Assembly: GCF_003400205.1 (NCBI RefSeq)
Contig: NZ_QUQV01000017.1
Span: forward strand, 1 to 64,000
From: Bacillus sp. HNG
GTDB taxonomy: Bacteria; Bacillota; Bacilli; Bacillales; Bacillaceae_L
Direction: 5' to 3'
Length of the DNA stretch: 64,000 bases
In this document: piece after piece, positions 18,594 through 29,765 of the stretch
Numbering within the stretch: position 1 is the stretch's first letter
How the letters are laid out: the number at the start of each line of letters is the position of its first letter
Translations under genes and position numbers: made by a program
The notes under the pieces: generated by a model
The model's database searches: none
Seen by the model: the letters and a program-made list of their open reading frames with translations, nothing else
Told to the model about the DNA's origin: nothing

Positions 18594-18917
18594 ATGAACT
18601 ATATGCAACTACTGTCATCCTTACTTAATAGGTGGGGTGGTAAAAAATCAATGAAATTATTCAAACGAAAACAGAACAATAAAGGGTGGATTTGGATTTC
18701 TATTTTAGGAGTAGCAATCCTTAGTATATTTGGAAGTAGAAATAGCCGAGTCAATCAAGAAGTTCAAAAGAGATTTCAGCAAGCAACAAATTCATTTCAA
18801 AGTTCCTCTAAAATAAGAAGAAATCCTTTTGATGTGAACTTCGATATAGCCACAGAAATAGCTAAAGAAATTAAACCTGAATTTGAAACCCAAACTCAAC
18901 TAGAAAAGAATAAATAA
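18594..18917 (+). CDS. Small single-span membrane protein
   Basis: A 107-residue protein with a basic N terminus (KLFKRKQNNKG), one transmembrane helix (WIWISILGVAILSIFG, about 32-47) and a hydrophilic C-terminal half. The family is not recognised. GAGGAGGG lies 8 nt before the ATG. An internal ATG at residue 20 has no ribosome binding site. A perfect terminator follows within 10 nt, so the gene is monocistronic. Confidence 0.6.
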   Translation: MNYMQLLSSLLNRWGGKKSMKLFKRKQNNKGWIWISILGVAILSIFGSRNSRVNQEVQKRFQQATNSFQSSSKIRRNPFDVNFDIATEIAKEIKPEFETQTQLEKNK

Positions 18918-18924
18918 ATATATC

Positions 18925-18962
18925 AAATGGCTGGAATCCATTTTCTCCAGCCATTTTTTTAC
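18925..18962. terminator. Bidirectional terminator
   Basis: AAATGGCTGGA (18925-18935) pairs with TCCAGCCATTT (18946-18956), followed by a T-run, between convergent genes. Confidence 0.85.
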
Positions 18963-18970
18963 ATCATATT

Positions 18971-19183
18971 CTAATTATGTATTTGTTGTTGAACCTGTTG
19001 TATAATCTGTTGCGCTTTTTCTAGTTCATTTTGGGCAAAATGACATGCTTCGGATTCGATACTGTTCGAATTAACTTGTTTTAGATGAAAATGTGCTTGA
19101 TGAATAATATCTTGAGCTTCCTGTAATTTGCTTTTAAAGTTCAAGGCAGTTCTTCCCTTCTTTAAATAGTTCTCTTTTATCAT
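18971..19183 (-). CDS. Small coiled-coil protein
   Basis: Up to 70 residues, glutamine-rich and helical (AQDIIHQAHFHLKQV, ELEKAQQIIQQVQQQ), probably a short coiled coil or helical hairpin. The family is not recognised. The ATG at 19183 has only a weak ribosome binding site. A TTG at residue 14, with GAAGGGAAG upstream, is an alternative start giving 57 residues. It lies 13 nt after a 39-residue frame on the same strand. Confidence 0.5.
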   Translation of the reverse strand: MIKENYLKKGRTALNFKSKLQEAQDIIHQAHFHLKQVNSNSIESEACHFAQNELEKAQQIIQQVQQQIHN

Positions 19184-19196
19184 GTTGTGCTACTCT

Positions 19197-19316
19197 TCAT
19201 TTTTTCTGTACTGTTTCAGAAGAATTAGAAGTGGGTATTGTATGACTTTTATCAGTCTTTGTGTCCCAGATACTATACTTAATCTTATTTTGTGAGTTGT
19301 TATTGTTTTTAGCCAT
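19197..19316 (-). CDS. Small hypothetical protein, 39 aa
   Basis: An ATG after GGGAGGTTAAAGAAA opens 39 codons on the minus strand. The product starts MAKNNNNSQNKIKYSIW and is asparagine/serine/threonine-rich and hydrophilic. I do not recognise it, but the strong ribosome binding site and close spacing to the next small gene support it. Confidence 0.5.
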   Translation of the reverse strand: MAKNNNNSQNKIKYSIWDTKTDKSHTIPTSNSSETVQKK

Positions 19317-19375
19317 TTTCTTTAACCTCCCATAAAAATTGTTTAGATATAAGCTACGAGTAATAGGGTTATTCT

Positions 19376-20917
19376 TTAAAAAGCAAACACATGGTTCCCA
19401 ATCGTAGTTGAGACTGTACGGCTTCTCAGATAGGAGCTTGATGTTTTATTAGGGTTGTAAAAAAATAAGGCTCCATTTGTTGGATCTTCTCCACTTATAG
19501 CTCGTTTGGCTGCTTCGATATGTTGGGCATTCGGAGTGGCCGTTTTTATAACACCCGTTTCTGCTGGTGTAAATTGATAATACCCATTGCTTTTTTCAAA
19601 CAAAACATCTTTTACGGTATTAGGGAATAAAGGACTTTTTACCCGATTCATGATAACTGCACCAACGGCAATTTGCCCTTGAAGTGATTCACCTCTTGCC
19701 TCACTATAGATCATTTTTGCTAACCACTCGACATCTTCTTGGTTATAGGCTGACTGTTGTTTGGAAGCGATCGATTTTTTAGCCGGTGTCTTCGAACTAC
19801 CAGAAGGAATGGCTAACTCCTGACCAACCTCTAATAAATTTGATGATAAATTGTTGGCTCTCTTAATCGCATCAATTGACGTTCCATTTCGAGTAGCAAT
19901 ACTGTATAACGTATCTCCGGGAGCAACTTGATAAGTAGATTCACTAGTTGGAGCTGGAGTCACCGTACTGCTAGAAGGGAGCGTCAAAGTCTGTCCAATA
20001 CTTAATATATCGGAAGACAGTTGATTGGCCTTCTTAATACCATCCACTGAAGTGCCATGCCGTTGCGCGATACTGTATAACGTATCCCCCGAAACTACTT
20101 GATGAGTGGTAGTAGAAGCTTGGCCAGAAGATGATGCAACACCAGAAGGCATCGTCAACGTCTGTCCAACACTTAATATATCGGAAGACAGTTGATTGAC
20201 CTTCTTGATACCATCCACCGAAGTGCCATGCCGCTGCGCAATACTGTATAATGTATCCCCCGAAACCACTTGATAGGTTGTAGTCGTTTGAGTAGGAGAT
20301 GAAGTATCACCAGAAGGCATCGTTAACGTTTGCCCAACACTTAATACATCGGAAGACAGTTGATTGACCTTCTTGATGGCATCCACTGAAGTGCCATACT
20401 GCTGTGCAATACTGTATAACGTATCCCCGGAAACAACTTGATATGTATTGTGAGTAGGGATTGCCATTGGTATACCGCCAGAAGGAATCGATAATGTCTG
20501 CCCAACTTGTAGAAGATCTGAAGTTAAATGATTGGCCTCTTTAATGGCATTCACTGTTGTGCCATACAGTTGTGCAATACTATATAGTGTATCACCAGCG
20601 GTAACCGTATAAGATAAAGAGGCAGTATGTGAAGGTGTGCTTGTTTTCTTTGCTGCAGATGCTTTATCTGCAGGTAATGCACCAATGCCTAGAATGGAAA
20701 ATAGGATTCCTCCAGCCATCACTTTCACAGTTTTAATTTTTAAAGAAGGCAGCTTTCTTTTGATAAAGCTAATTGCTTCATTTTTTAAGCTTGTCTCCTG
20801 CACGTTTGAAATCGACCCTAATTCTGCAGAGAATTCTGTTGTGTTTTCATTCATATATAAGACAACTTCAATTCCATTTTCTGTTTCATTGATTTTATAA
20901 TGAGTAAAAGTCTCCAT
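19376..20917 (-). CDS. LysM-repeat cell wall hydrolase with SleB/CwlJ domain
   Basis: A 513-residue peptidoglycan hydrolase. After a cytosolic N terminus and one membrane anchor (about 66-85) come five LysM repeats (about 102-145, 158-201, 214-257, 271-313 and 328-371), which bind glycan. A C-terminal SleB/CwlJ-type lytic transglycosylase domain follows (about 395-513) with the catalytic glutamate in IYSEARGE and GALFFYNPN. The middle LysM units are nearly identical in protein and DNA, a sign of recent internal duplication. The ATG at 20917 with GGAGG upstream is preferred to a GTG three codons earlier. A role in cortex or wall remodelling is likely; its spore specificity is not shown. Confidence 0.88.
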   Translation of the reverse strand: METFTHYKINETENGIEVVLYMNENTTEFSAELGSISNVQETSLKNEAISFIKRKLPSLKIKTVKVMAGGILFSILGIGALPADKASAAKKTSTPSHTASLSYTVTAGDTLYSIAQLYGTTVNAIKEANHLTSDLLQVGQTLSIPSGGIPMAIPTHNTYQVVSGDTLYSIAQQYGTSVDAIKKVNQLSSDVLSVGQTLTMPSGDTSSPTQTTTTYQVVSGDTLYSIAQRHGTSVDGIKKVNQLSSDILSVGQTLTMPSGVASSSGQASTTTHQVVSGDTLYSIAQRHGTSVDGIKKANQLSSDILSIGQTLTLPSSSTVTPAPTSESTYQVAPGDTLYSIATRNGTSIDAIKRANNLSSNLLEVGQELAIPSGSSKTPAKKSIASKQQSAYNQEDVEWLAKMIYSEARGESLQGQIAVGAVIMNRVKSPLFPNTVKDVLFEKSNGYYQFTPAETGVIKTATPNAQHIEAAKRAISGEDPTNGALFFYNPNKTSSSYLRSRTVSTTIGNHVFAF

Positions 20918-20926
20918 GTCATTCAC

Positions 20927-21170
20927 CCTCCATTTACTTTACTATCCCCAAAACGTAAACCAAATAATAAGAAAATAGTCTGCTTTTCATAATTGGGACA
21001 AAGTATTCATTTTTATAATTTTCAGTTTATTTACTTGTTAAAAATATGGAGCCTTGATAAAATGAAACAAACCTTCCCGAACCAATGAAGGTTGCCAACC
21101 ACACCTAGATTGGACAGAAGGGAATAAAGGTAATTAGTTTTGAAAATTGATTTGAAGGAGGAAACCCATC
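20927..21170. other. Divergent spacer, no gene
   Basis: Spacer between the wall hydrolase and the protease genes. The inverted pair AACCTTC/GAAGGTT near 21071-21092 has no T-run. No clear promoter can be picked by eye. Confidence 0.3.
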
Positions 21171-22148
21171 GTGAAAAATCAAGTCAAATTATTACCGTTT
21201 ACCATTCAGTCAGTTGTGGATCAAACAAATGAAACACCAGAGGGAGTTCAATTGGTACAGGCGCCTTCAATATGGGAAGAAAGCAGTCAAGGTGAAGGCA
21301 TTGTCATTGCAGTCATTGACACCGGAATTGACACGTCTCATCCAGATTTAAAAGATCGAATTATAGCGGGACGGAATTTTACCACGGATTATCAGGGAAA
21401 AACAGACATATTTGAAGACAATAACGGACATGGTACCCACGTATCTGGTACGATCGCGGCAAGTCTTAATAATGAAGGAGTTGTCGGTATTGCACCAAAG
21501 GCTCAAATATTGAGTTTAAAAGCGTTAACGGGAGAAGGGTCAGGAAACTATGAATGGATTATCGATGCCATTCACTATGCAGTGCAGTGGCGAGGTCCAG
21601 CCGATGAAAGAGTTCGTGTGATTTCCATGTCACTAGGAGGTCCCGAAGATGTACCTGAGTTACATGAGGCGATTCAGCAGGCGGTTAATCAAAATGTATC
21701 CGTAGTCGTTGCGGCTGGAAATGAAGGGGATTCTCAAGAGGATACATTTGAATATGCCTACCCTGGTGCGTATAACGAAGTGATTTCGGTAGGGGCTGTA
21801 AACATGGATTTAGAGCTAGCTCCATTTTCCAACACCAACACGGAAATCGATCTTGTTGCTCCTGGTGTTGATGTGGTTTCAACATACCCAGATAATAAAT
21901 ATGCACAACTAACAGGAACTTCGATGGCAGCTCCGCATGTCGCAGGTGCTATCGCTCTACTGATTAATGTAAGTGAAAAAGAGTTTGAACGAACACTTAG
22001 TGAAGCAGAGGTCTATGCCCAACTCGTCAGACGAACAGTACCACTAGGTAACAGGAAAAGCGCTGAAGGAAATGGATTCCTCCAGCTTGACTTAATTGAA
22101 AGATTACATGATGTGATTTTGACTTCAAGCATGAATGTTACAAATTAA
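21171..22148 (+). CDS. ispA: Intracellular subtilisin-type serine protease
   Basis: A 325-residue S8 peptidase of the intracellular subtilisin (IspA) group. The catalytic triad motifs are intact: AVIDTGID (Asp), NGHGTHVSG (His) and [11 protein letters not shown] (Ser), plus the oxyanion AAGNEG. There is no signal peptide. The short N-terminal extension LLPFTI matches the LIPY-type inhibitory propeptide of this group, which normally delays activation in the cytosol. The start is GTG with AAGGAGG upstream. It likely degrades protein in stationary phase. A terminator follows. Confidence 0.88.
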   Translation: MKNQVKLLPFTIQSVVDQTNETPEGVQLVQAPSIWEESSQGEGIVIAVIDTGIDTSHPDLKDRIIAGRNFTTDYQGKTDIFEDNNGHGTHVSGTIAASLNNEGVVGIAPKAQILSLKALTGEGSGNYEWIIDAIHYAVQWRGPADERVRVISMSLGGPEDVPELHEAIQQAVNQNVSVVVAAGNEGDSQEDTFEYAYPGAYNEVISVGAVNMDLELAPFSNTNTEIDLVAPGVDVVSTYPDNKYAQLTGTSMAAPHVAGAIALLINVSEKEFERTLSEAEVYAQLVRRTVPLGNRKSAEGNGFLQLDLIERLHDVILTSSMNVTN

Positions 22149-22206
22149 CTGAACAAATCGCGTTAAATCACTACTTCACATAGGGACAGGAAGCATTACG
22201 TAAGGG

Positions 22207-22233
22207 GGCACACTAAAAAAAGTGTGCCTTTTT
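22207..22233 (+). terminator. Rho-independent terminator
   Basis: GGCACACT (22207-22214) pairs with AGTGTGCC (22221-22228) around an A6 loop, with TTTTT after. Confidence 0.88.
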
Positions 22234-22280
22234 GCAATGGTTCTTTTAATGAGGAATGTAAATAATATGTAAATTTATAA

Positions 22281-22354
22281 AACAGTACCTTGCAATGTTC
22301 AGTACTTGTTGTTATATTATTCCTAGTTGCTATATTTTTTTGTTAGGTACTGTT
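22281..22354. promoter_or_regulatory. Inverted repeat flanking the padR promoter region
   Basis: AACAGTACCT (22281-22290) is repeated inverted as AGGTACTGTT (22345-22354). A third AGTACT lies between at 22301. The arms bracket an AT-rich stretch likely to hold the promoter. This placement suits a PadR-type repressor acting on its own operon, but it does not match the classical ATGT-N8-ACAT site. Confidence 0.45.
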
Positions 22355-22412
22355 TATTACACGGTAGTGTCTGTTGTACGATAAAAATTAATAAAGAGCG
22401 AGGTGAATCCGC

Positions 22413-22736
22413 ATGAACGTTCAATTCAAAAAGGGAGTCCTAGAGCTTTGTGTCCTTGTATTGCTGGATAAAAAAGATCGCTATGGGTATGAACTCGTAC
22501 AGAAGATTTCCGATCAAATTGAAATTTCGGAGGGAACTGTGTATCCATTGTTAAGAAGGTTAACGAAGGAAGAATATTTCACAACATATTTACAGGAATC
22601 CAGTGAAGGACCTTCAAGAAAGTATTATAGACTTACAGATAAAGGGCGGACATACTTACATCAATTAGTCGACGAGTGGAAGGAATTCTCTAAAGGAGTC
22701 AACCAATTAATTAAGGAGGGAATGTCTAATGAATAA
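22413..22736 (+). CDS. PadR family transcriptional regulator
   Basis: A 107-residue PadR-type winged-helix protein. It shows the family opening [33 protein letters not shown] and the wing [13 protein letters not shown], then a short dimerising helix. It lies first in an operon with DUF1700 and DUF4097 genes, the usual Firmicute arrangement, where the regulator responds to envelope or antimicrobial stress by inference. The start has GAGCGAGGTG upstream. Its end overlaps the next gene by 8 nt. Confidence 0.88.
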   Translation: MNVQFKKGVLELCVLVLLDKKDRYGYELVQKISDQIEISEGTVYPLLRRLTKEEYFTTYLQESSEGPSRKYYRLTDKGRTYLHQLVDEWKEFSKGVNQLIKEGMSNE

Positions 22737-23286
22737 GAAGGAATTTCTATCAGATTTGGAGCGGCAGTTACGAAAGCTTCCAAAAGATGAAAAAGAGGAT
22801 ATTTTACAAGATTATGAGGAATATTTTTTGATGGGTGTAGAGCAAGGTAAAACAGAAGGTCAGATAGCAGAATCACTTGGTTCTCCAAAACAACTTTCGA
22901 AAGAATTACTAGCCAATTTTCATATTGAAAAAATGGAAGTAACCTCATCCACTCGACATATGTTCAGAGCCGTTTGGGCCGTGATTGGTCTTGGGTTTGT
23001 TAACTTGTTGCTTGTTCTTGGACCATTTCTTGTTATACTTGCCCTTTTAGCAGCAGGTTGGATAGCTGGCATAGCTGGGGGTATTAGTCCTTTATTAGTA
23101 TTTGCTAATGCCATCGTCTATCCGGAAATTTTTGAATGGTTTGATGTGTTCTTTTCAATTGGGTTATGCGGACTTGGTCTATTTATCTCTATTGGGATGT
23201 ATTATGCAACGGTTGGTGTTAAAAACGGATTCCTTCGTTATCTGAAATTCAATGTATACATTGTGAAAGGTGGGAAACCAGTATGA
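22729..23286 (+). CDS. DUF1700 membrane protein
   Basis: A 185-residue protein with a cytosolic N-terminal domain typical of DUF1700 ([30 protein letters not shown] and [16 protein letters not shown]). About four hydrophobic helices follow. It overlaps the padR gene and, by TATGA, the DUF4097 gene, so the three proteins are translationally coupled. The family's biochemical role is unknown; it is usually grouped with LiaG-like proteins. Confidence 0.85.
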   Translation: MNKKEFLSDLERQLRKLPKDEKEDILQDYEEYFLMGVEQGKTEGQIAESLGSPKQLSKELLANFHIEKMEVTSSTRHMFRAVWAVIGLGFVNLLLVLGPFLVILALLAAGWIAGIAGGISPLLVFANAIVYPEIFEWFDVFFSIGLCGLGLFISIGMYYATVGVKNGFLRYLKFNVYIVKGGKPV

Positions 23287-24197
23287 TTAAAAAGGTTACT
23301 ATAGTAGCTTCCTTATTAGTTCTAATTGGTGTAATCGGAAGTGCGGTAACATATGCATCAGTGAATAAAGAAGTTGCCATTAATGAAATAAGACAGATTG
23401 AAGATGAGACTATCACTTCCATACAAGTAAATGTAGATAGTATCGATGTAGAATTCATTTCAGTTCCAAGTATGGATGAAGCAAAGGTTGAGCTAGTTGG
23501 CACAGGTGTAGGAAAAACAATGAAAGACTTTTCCGTAACTGAAGACGATCAAACACTTTTAATTGCATTGCAATCTGAAAATAAAAAATGGTTTAACTTT
23601 ACCTTCTATACTACAGATTTGAATTTAAAAATATTTGCACCAGAAAAAATCTATGACAACATAAAAGTAAATGGGTTTTCTTCTGATGTTTCTTTACAAA
23701 ACTTTCAGTCAAAAACGATTAATCTAACAACAGTTGATGGTGATGTGAAATTAGAGAATATCAGTTCTGAGAAGATGAATATAAAAACTTTGACTGGTGA
23801 TGTGAAGATGGAAGAAGTACAAGGAGCAATTGCATTGGTTACAGAAAGTGGTGATTTGAATGTGTCAGATGCACCTGTACAATCTTTCAATGCACGTGCA
23901 TTCACTGGGGATATTAGCTTAGAAAATGTTATCGGTCCACTTACAACAAATACTGTCGATGGAGACGTTTTTATATCAATTAATGAAATTAGACATGCCA
24001 TTTATGGAAAAACATTAAATGGTGATATCAAAATTGAATCGGAAAAGGAACCTAGCAATGCTCAATTTGAGGTGAAGACATTGTCAGGTGATGTAATTAT
24101 ATTTGATAAATACGAAAGAAATGCCAAAATGGGTGAAGGAACTGCCTTAATACAATTAGAAACAGTAAGTGGCGATGTCACTGTAAAAAATAAATAA
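23283..24197 (+). CDS. DUF4097 (LiaG-like) cell-surface protein
   Basis: A 304-residue protein with an N-terminal membrane anchor (TIVASLLVLIGVIGSAVTYA) and a long extracellular beta-solenoid-like DUF4097 domain. Short repeats such as TVDGDV, TLTGDVKM, AFTGDISL and TLSGDV recur about every 20 residues. It is the third gene of the padR operon. Such proteins are linked to envelope-stress modules, but no activity can be read here. The operon ends at a strong terminator. Confidence 0.82.
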   Translation: MIKKVTIVASLLVLIGVIGSAVTYASVNKEVAINEIRQIEDETITSIQVNVDSIDVEFISVPSMDEAKVELVGTGVGKTMKDFSVTEDDQTLLIALQSENKKWFNFTFYTTDLNLKIFAPEKIYDNIKVNGFSSDVSLQNFQSKTINLTTVDGDVKLENISSEKMNIKTLTGDVKMEEVQGAIALVTESGDLNVSDAPVQSFNARAFTGDISLENVIGPLTTNTVDGDVFISINEIRHAIYGKTLNGDIKIESEKEPSNAQFEVKTLSGDVIIFDKYERNAKMGEGTALIQLETVSGDVTVKNK

Positions 24198-24206
24198 GCG
24201 GACAGA

Positions 24207-24225
24207 GGGACAGGTCCACTGTCCC
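24207..24225. repeat. GGGACAG...CTGTCCC palindromic element
   Basis: GGGACAGGTCCACTGTCCC forms a short hairpin just before the terminator. A related GTCCACGTGGAC palindrome followed by TGTCCC lies at 58495-58511, and a looser version follows the diguanylate cyclase gene near 10579. Confidence 0.4.
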
Positions 24226-24231
24226 AGAGGT

Positions 24232-24273
24232 AAAAGCCTAGACACAAGTTCTAACTTGTACCTAGGCTTTTTC
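24232..24273 (+). terminator. Rho-independent terminator
   Basis: AAAAGCCTAG (24232-24241) pairs with CTAGGCTTTT (24262-24271). An inner ACAAGTT/AACTTGT stem extends it, and a T-run follows. Confidence 0.88.
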
Positions 24274-24496
24274 CTATTAATCTTTCGGTAATATGTAATT
24301 TTTTTCAAAAAATAATAGAAAAATAATCTTTCAGGGTATAAAATAAAAAAGCAAATTCTTTCAGGAGAAGTTTGTAAGAGTTTACATCCATTTTGATAAA
24401 CAGGAGGGACCAAAGAAAACGAATAAATTACTGCTTTCTGTTTTAGATCAATCCATTTGTTTTTAAAATTTAAACGATTAAAGAGGTTGATGAAAG

Positions 24497-25150
24497 TTGA
24501 CAATGGATGCTACAGATTTACCAATTAAAGAGCCAACTATTTTTAGTCATATTGGCAATAAAATTATAACAGAAGATCGTGAAATAAAAATTATTGCTAG
24601 ATTGGAAGAGCCACTAATCGTCATTTTGGGAAATGTGTTAAGTGATGAAGAATGTGATGAATTAATTAGATTGTCTAAAGATCGAATGCATCGTTCAAAA
24701 ATTGTGAATGCCAATGTAGATAACATGAGAACGAGCAGTAGTACATTTTTAGACGAAAGTGAAAATGTCATTGTTACGAGAATTGAAAAGAGGATCTCAC
24801 AGATCATGAATATACCAACTGAATATGGAGAAGGTCTTCAAATTCTAAATTATAAGATTGGGCAGGAATATAAGGCTCATTTTGACTTTTTCAATTCTTC
24901 CAATAAGGCAAACAACAACCCTAGAATTAGCACACTTGTCATGTATTTAAGCGATGTAGAGCAGGGTGGGGAAACGTATTTTCCAAAGCTTCATTTTTCA
25001 GTATCTCCACAAAAGGGCATGGCTGTGTATTTTGAATACTTTTATAATGACCAAACTTTAAATGACCTTACCCTACATGGTGGTGCCCCCGTTATAGTAG
25101 GAGATAAGTGGGCTGCCACACAATGGATGAGAAGGAAAAAAGTGAAATAG
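24497..25150 (+). CDS. 2OG-Fe(II) oxygenase, prolyl 4-hydroxylase-like
   Basis: A 217-residue dioxygenase of the P4H family, which hydroxylates proline or similar residues using 2-oxoglutarate, Fe(II) and oxygen. The iron ligands are visible as AHFDFF (His and Asp) and the distal TLHGGAPV (His), with the 2-oxoglutarate-binding lysine in GDKWAATQW. There is no signal peptide. The first start is TTG 24497 with AGAGGTTG upstream; an ATG two codons on is possible. The target is unknown. It converges on katG across a perfect stem. Confidence 0.83.
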   Translation: MTMDATDLPIKEPTIFSHIGNKIITEDREIKIIARLEEPLIVILGNVLSDEECDELIRLSKDRMHRSKIVNANVDNMRTSSSTFLDESENVIVTRIEKRISQIMNIPTEYGEGLQILNYKIGQEYKAHFDFFNSSNKANNNPRISTLVMYLSDVEQGGETYFPKLHFSVSPQKGMAVYFEYFYNDQTLNDLTLHGGAPVIVGDKWAATQWMRRKKVK

Positions 25151-25157
25151 AACAAAA

Positions 25158-25190
25158 CTAAAACATCTTCCATGACGGAAGATGTTTTAG
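25158..25190. terminator. Bidirectional terminator
   Basis: CTAAAACATCTTCC (25158-25171) pairs perfectly over 14 bp with GGAAGATGTTTTAG (25177-25190), between convergent genes. Confidence 0.8.
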
Positions 25191-25222
25191 TTTGAATTGC
25201 TGATGTATCATACACTCACCAA

Positions 25223-27812
<2,590 letters not shown>

Positions 27813-28256
27813 ATGCCATTTATCAACCATAAAACCTATATTAAAGTACCGTTAGAGGTAGTGTATAAAACAATTTCAACATCCCATGGGTGGAATGCTT
27901 GGTTTACCGATGACACATCTTTAGAGATCAGCCCAGATGGAACCGGTGAAATCAGATTAAGATGGAAAAATTTCGGTTGTGAGAATGTAAATATTGAGGA
28001 TAGGGGTAAGATCCTTGAGGCAACCCCTAACAAAAAATTTGTTTTTCAATGGTCTCCAGGTGAACAAAATACTACAGTAACTTTTACACTTGAGCCTTAT
28101 AAAGACGGAACATTAGTTGTACTTGATGAGACGGGTTACACTTATTCTGAAAAAGACGTAAAAGCCTGTATTAGTTGTGCTGTAGGATGGGGAGAAGCAT
28201 TAACCCTATTAAAAATATACTTAGAACATGGAATTGTGTATAAACAGGATTTATAA
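27813..28256 (+). CDS. SRPBCC / AHSA1-like ligand-binding protein
   Basis: A 147-residue START-like (SRPBCC, AHSA1) protein. It follows the family pattern: an opening strand KTYIKVPLEVVYKTIS, then WNAWFTDDTSLEI, GEIRLRW, the strand pair KFVFQWSPGEQNTTVTFTLEP, and the closing helix GWGEALTLLKIYLEHG. Such proteins bind hydrophobic small molecules in a cavity; the ligand is unknown. GGGAGG precedes the start. It is a stand-alone gene. Confidence 0.8.
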   Translation: MPFINHKTYIKVPLEVVYKTISTSHGWNAWFTDDTSLEISPDGTGEIRLRWKNFGCENVNIEDRGKILEATPNKKFVFQWSPGEQNTTVTFTLEPYKDGTLVVLDETGYTYSEKDVKACISCAVGWGEALTLLKIYLEHGIVYKQDL

Positions 28257-28295
28257 AAAAGCCGATAAGACTAAATGGCAAGCAAATATCTATGT

Positions 28296-28559
28296 CTAGT
28301 CCTTTTTAGTCAATCTTTTCCATCCTTTCTGGATACCGATTAAAATGATAGAAAGAATACTCGTTTTAAATAAAAAGATCATACCTGTAAGGATGATGAA
28401 CGGGATAAAGTCCTTAATGCTTAATTTCCCTAATTGAGAAAAATCAAAGTTTTGTAGAGTAAAAGATAAGATGATAAGTGCAGCTATTACAACAAGCCAT
28501 TTCTTTTTAATAGGATTAGAATCATTCACGGTCATACCTGCTTTCGATTTAGTTCTCAA
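28296..28559 (-). CDS. Small two-span membrane protein
   Basis: Up to 87 residues with two hydrophobic helices (KWLVVIAALIILSFTLQ and FIPFIILTGMIFLFKTSILSIILIGI) and basic ends. The family is not recognised. The first start is TTG at 28559; an ATG at 28535 is an alternative with AGGT too close upstream. Confidence in the start is low. Confidence 0.5.
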   Translation of the reverse strand: MRTKSKAGMTVNDSNPIKKKWLVVIAALIILSFTLQNFDFSQLGKLSIKDFIPFIILTGMIFLFKTSILSIILIGIQKGWKRLTKKD

Positions 28560-28835
28560 AATTCAAGCTTTCTTTCATTATACTAAATGCATGGCATGCT
28601 GTAATTGGCTGGAATGCTATTTCATAAACCTGTCAGAAATTGTTCGATTAGTAGAGATGGATTTAAGTACCGTACAGGATTGGAAAATAAATTACAAGCT
28701 AAAGAGCATTTTAATAAAGGACTTTTACATTTTTTGTGGAATGATTAGTTAAGTTGTTTATGATGATATTCAAGACTTTATGGGCTTTTTTCACAATTAC
28801 CTGTGTTGCTAAGAGGCAAGGAAAGGAGTTCTAAA

Positions 28836-28964
28836 ATGAATTGGATCTACCTTGTTTTATTAATTGTTACGATTCCATTGGGACTTTGGGGATTAGTAGC
28901 TAGAGCGAAATGGTTAGAAGAGCAATCAAAAAAGATTAGAAGTGAAAACCATTCAAACAAATAA
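28836..28964 (+). CDS. Small membrane protein, 42 aa
   Basis: An ATG with AAGGAG 7 nt upstream opens 42 codons. One helix (WIYLVLLIVTIPLGLWGLVA) is followed by a charged tail KWLEEQSKKIRSEN. The family is not recognised. A repeat copy begins 4 nt after its stop. I take this as the first clear gene-repeat unit of the array. Confidence 0.6.
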   Translation: MNWIYLVLLIVTIPLGLWGLVARAKWLEEQSKKIRSENHSNK

Positions 28965-28967
28965 CAT

Positions 28968-29045
28968 CTAAGACTATAGGGTGCTTGCCTTTAAGAAGGA
29001 GAAGCAACCTTTTTTATTTCATAAGATATATTGTTAGATTGATGA
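28968..29045 (+). repeat. Dispersed array repeat, copy 1
   Basis: It begins with GACTATAGGGTGC right after a stop codon. A hairpin (GGGTGCTT with AAGCAACC) and a T-run follow, and it ends near TTGTTAGATT. Same orientation as all other copies. Confidence 0.65.
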
Positions 29046-29051
29046 AAAATA

Positions 29052-29306
29052 AATAAGGGATGGTACACTGTAAAAAATATTCCGTCACAAAAGGAAGCAG
29101 AGAAAATGGGGATGCAGGATTATAAGATATTTGAGAAAAGTGGAGAAGAACAAATTGCTCAAGTAACTTTTAATACGGATGATTGAGAAATCTGTGAGAT
29201 CGTGTATAGGCAGTATGTGAAACAATGTATATGCCACCTCCGTGCGACGACCCATGAAGAATTATCTCTTTTGGAATTTGTGTATAAACGCTGCAGTAAA
29301 GTTTAA
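29052..29306 (+). pseudogene. Decayed small gene with in-frame TGA
   Basis: One frame runs from 29052 to a stop at 29306 except for a TGA at 29184-29186. The product reads MQDYKIFEKSGEEQIAQVTF before the TGA and EICEIVYRQYVKQC after it. No ribosome binding site precedes the only ATG (29106). It looks like a former 70-80 residue gene; the family is not recognised. Confidence 0.35.
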
Positions 29307-29334
29307 AGAGTAATTATCCAGGGGGGATATCCTT

Positions 29335-29700
29335 ATGACAATAACAAGCAAAATTATTTTACTCTTATTTACTTTTATTTTTTTGGTTTCAGGTTGTACA
29401 TATCCCTATCCAAAAACAGAAATCGTTTCAGAAGAACCTTTAATCATAGGCTATATAACAGATATAAATGAAGAAAAACAAGTTATTCAAGTTGTAGAAA
29501 ATATCTCGAAAGAAGAAGCCTTATATGGTGTAACAAAGGATAATGGTTCCTGGATCCAAATGAATAATGTGATTATTAATGATGTTTTTGAAATTGGAAA
29601 TAAAGTTGCTATTTGGGATTCACCAATTAACGAGAATTCAAGTAAAGAAGAGAGGAAAGCCATGCCACTTGCAAAGAATATTGTATTGATAGAGAAATAA
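29335..29700 (+). CDS. Small lipoprotein, DUF3221-like
   Basis: A 121-residue lipoprotein. The signal peptide IILLLFTFIFLVSG is followed by the lipobox cysteine in LVSGC. The mature part has GYITDINEEKQVIQVVE and a second strand-rich segment DVFEIGNKVAIWD, a pattern like the OB-fold-like DUF3221 (YobA) proteins. GGGGGGAT precedes the ATG. Function is unknown. Confidence 0.65.
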   Translation: MTITSKIILLLFTFIFLVSGCTYPYPKTEIVSEEPLIIGYITDINEEKQVIQVVENISKEEALYGVTKDNGSWIQMNNVIINDVFEIGNKVAIWDSPINENSSKEERKAMPLAKNIVLIEK

Positions 29701-29765
29701 TGCACTTTTTTTGAAGTTATAATGCTAACAAAGCAGGAAAATTAAAAAAGTAGGGAGATAACCCA

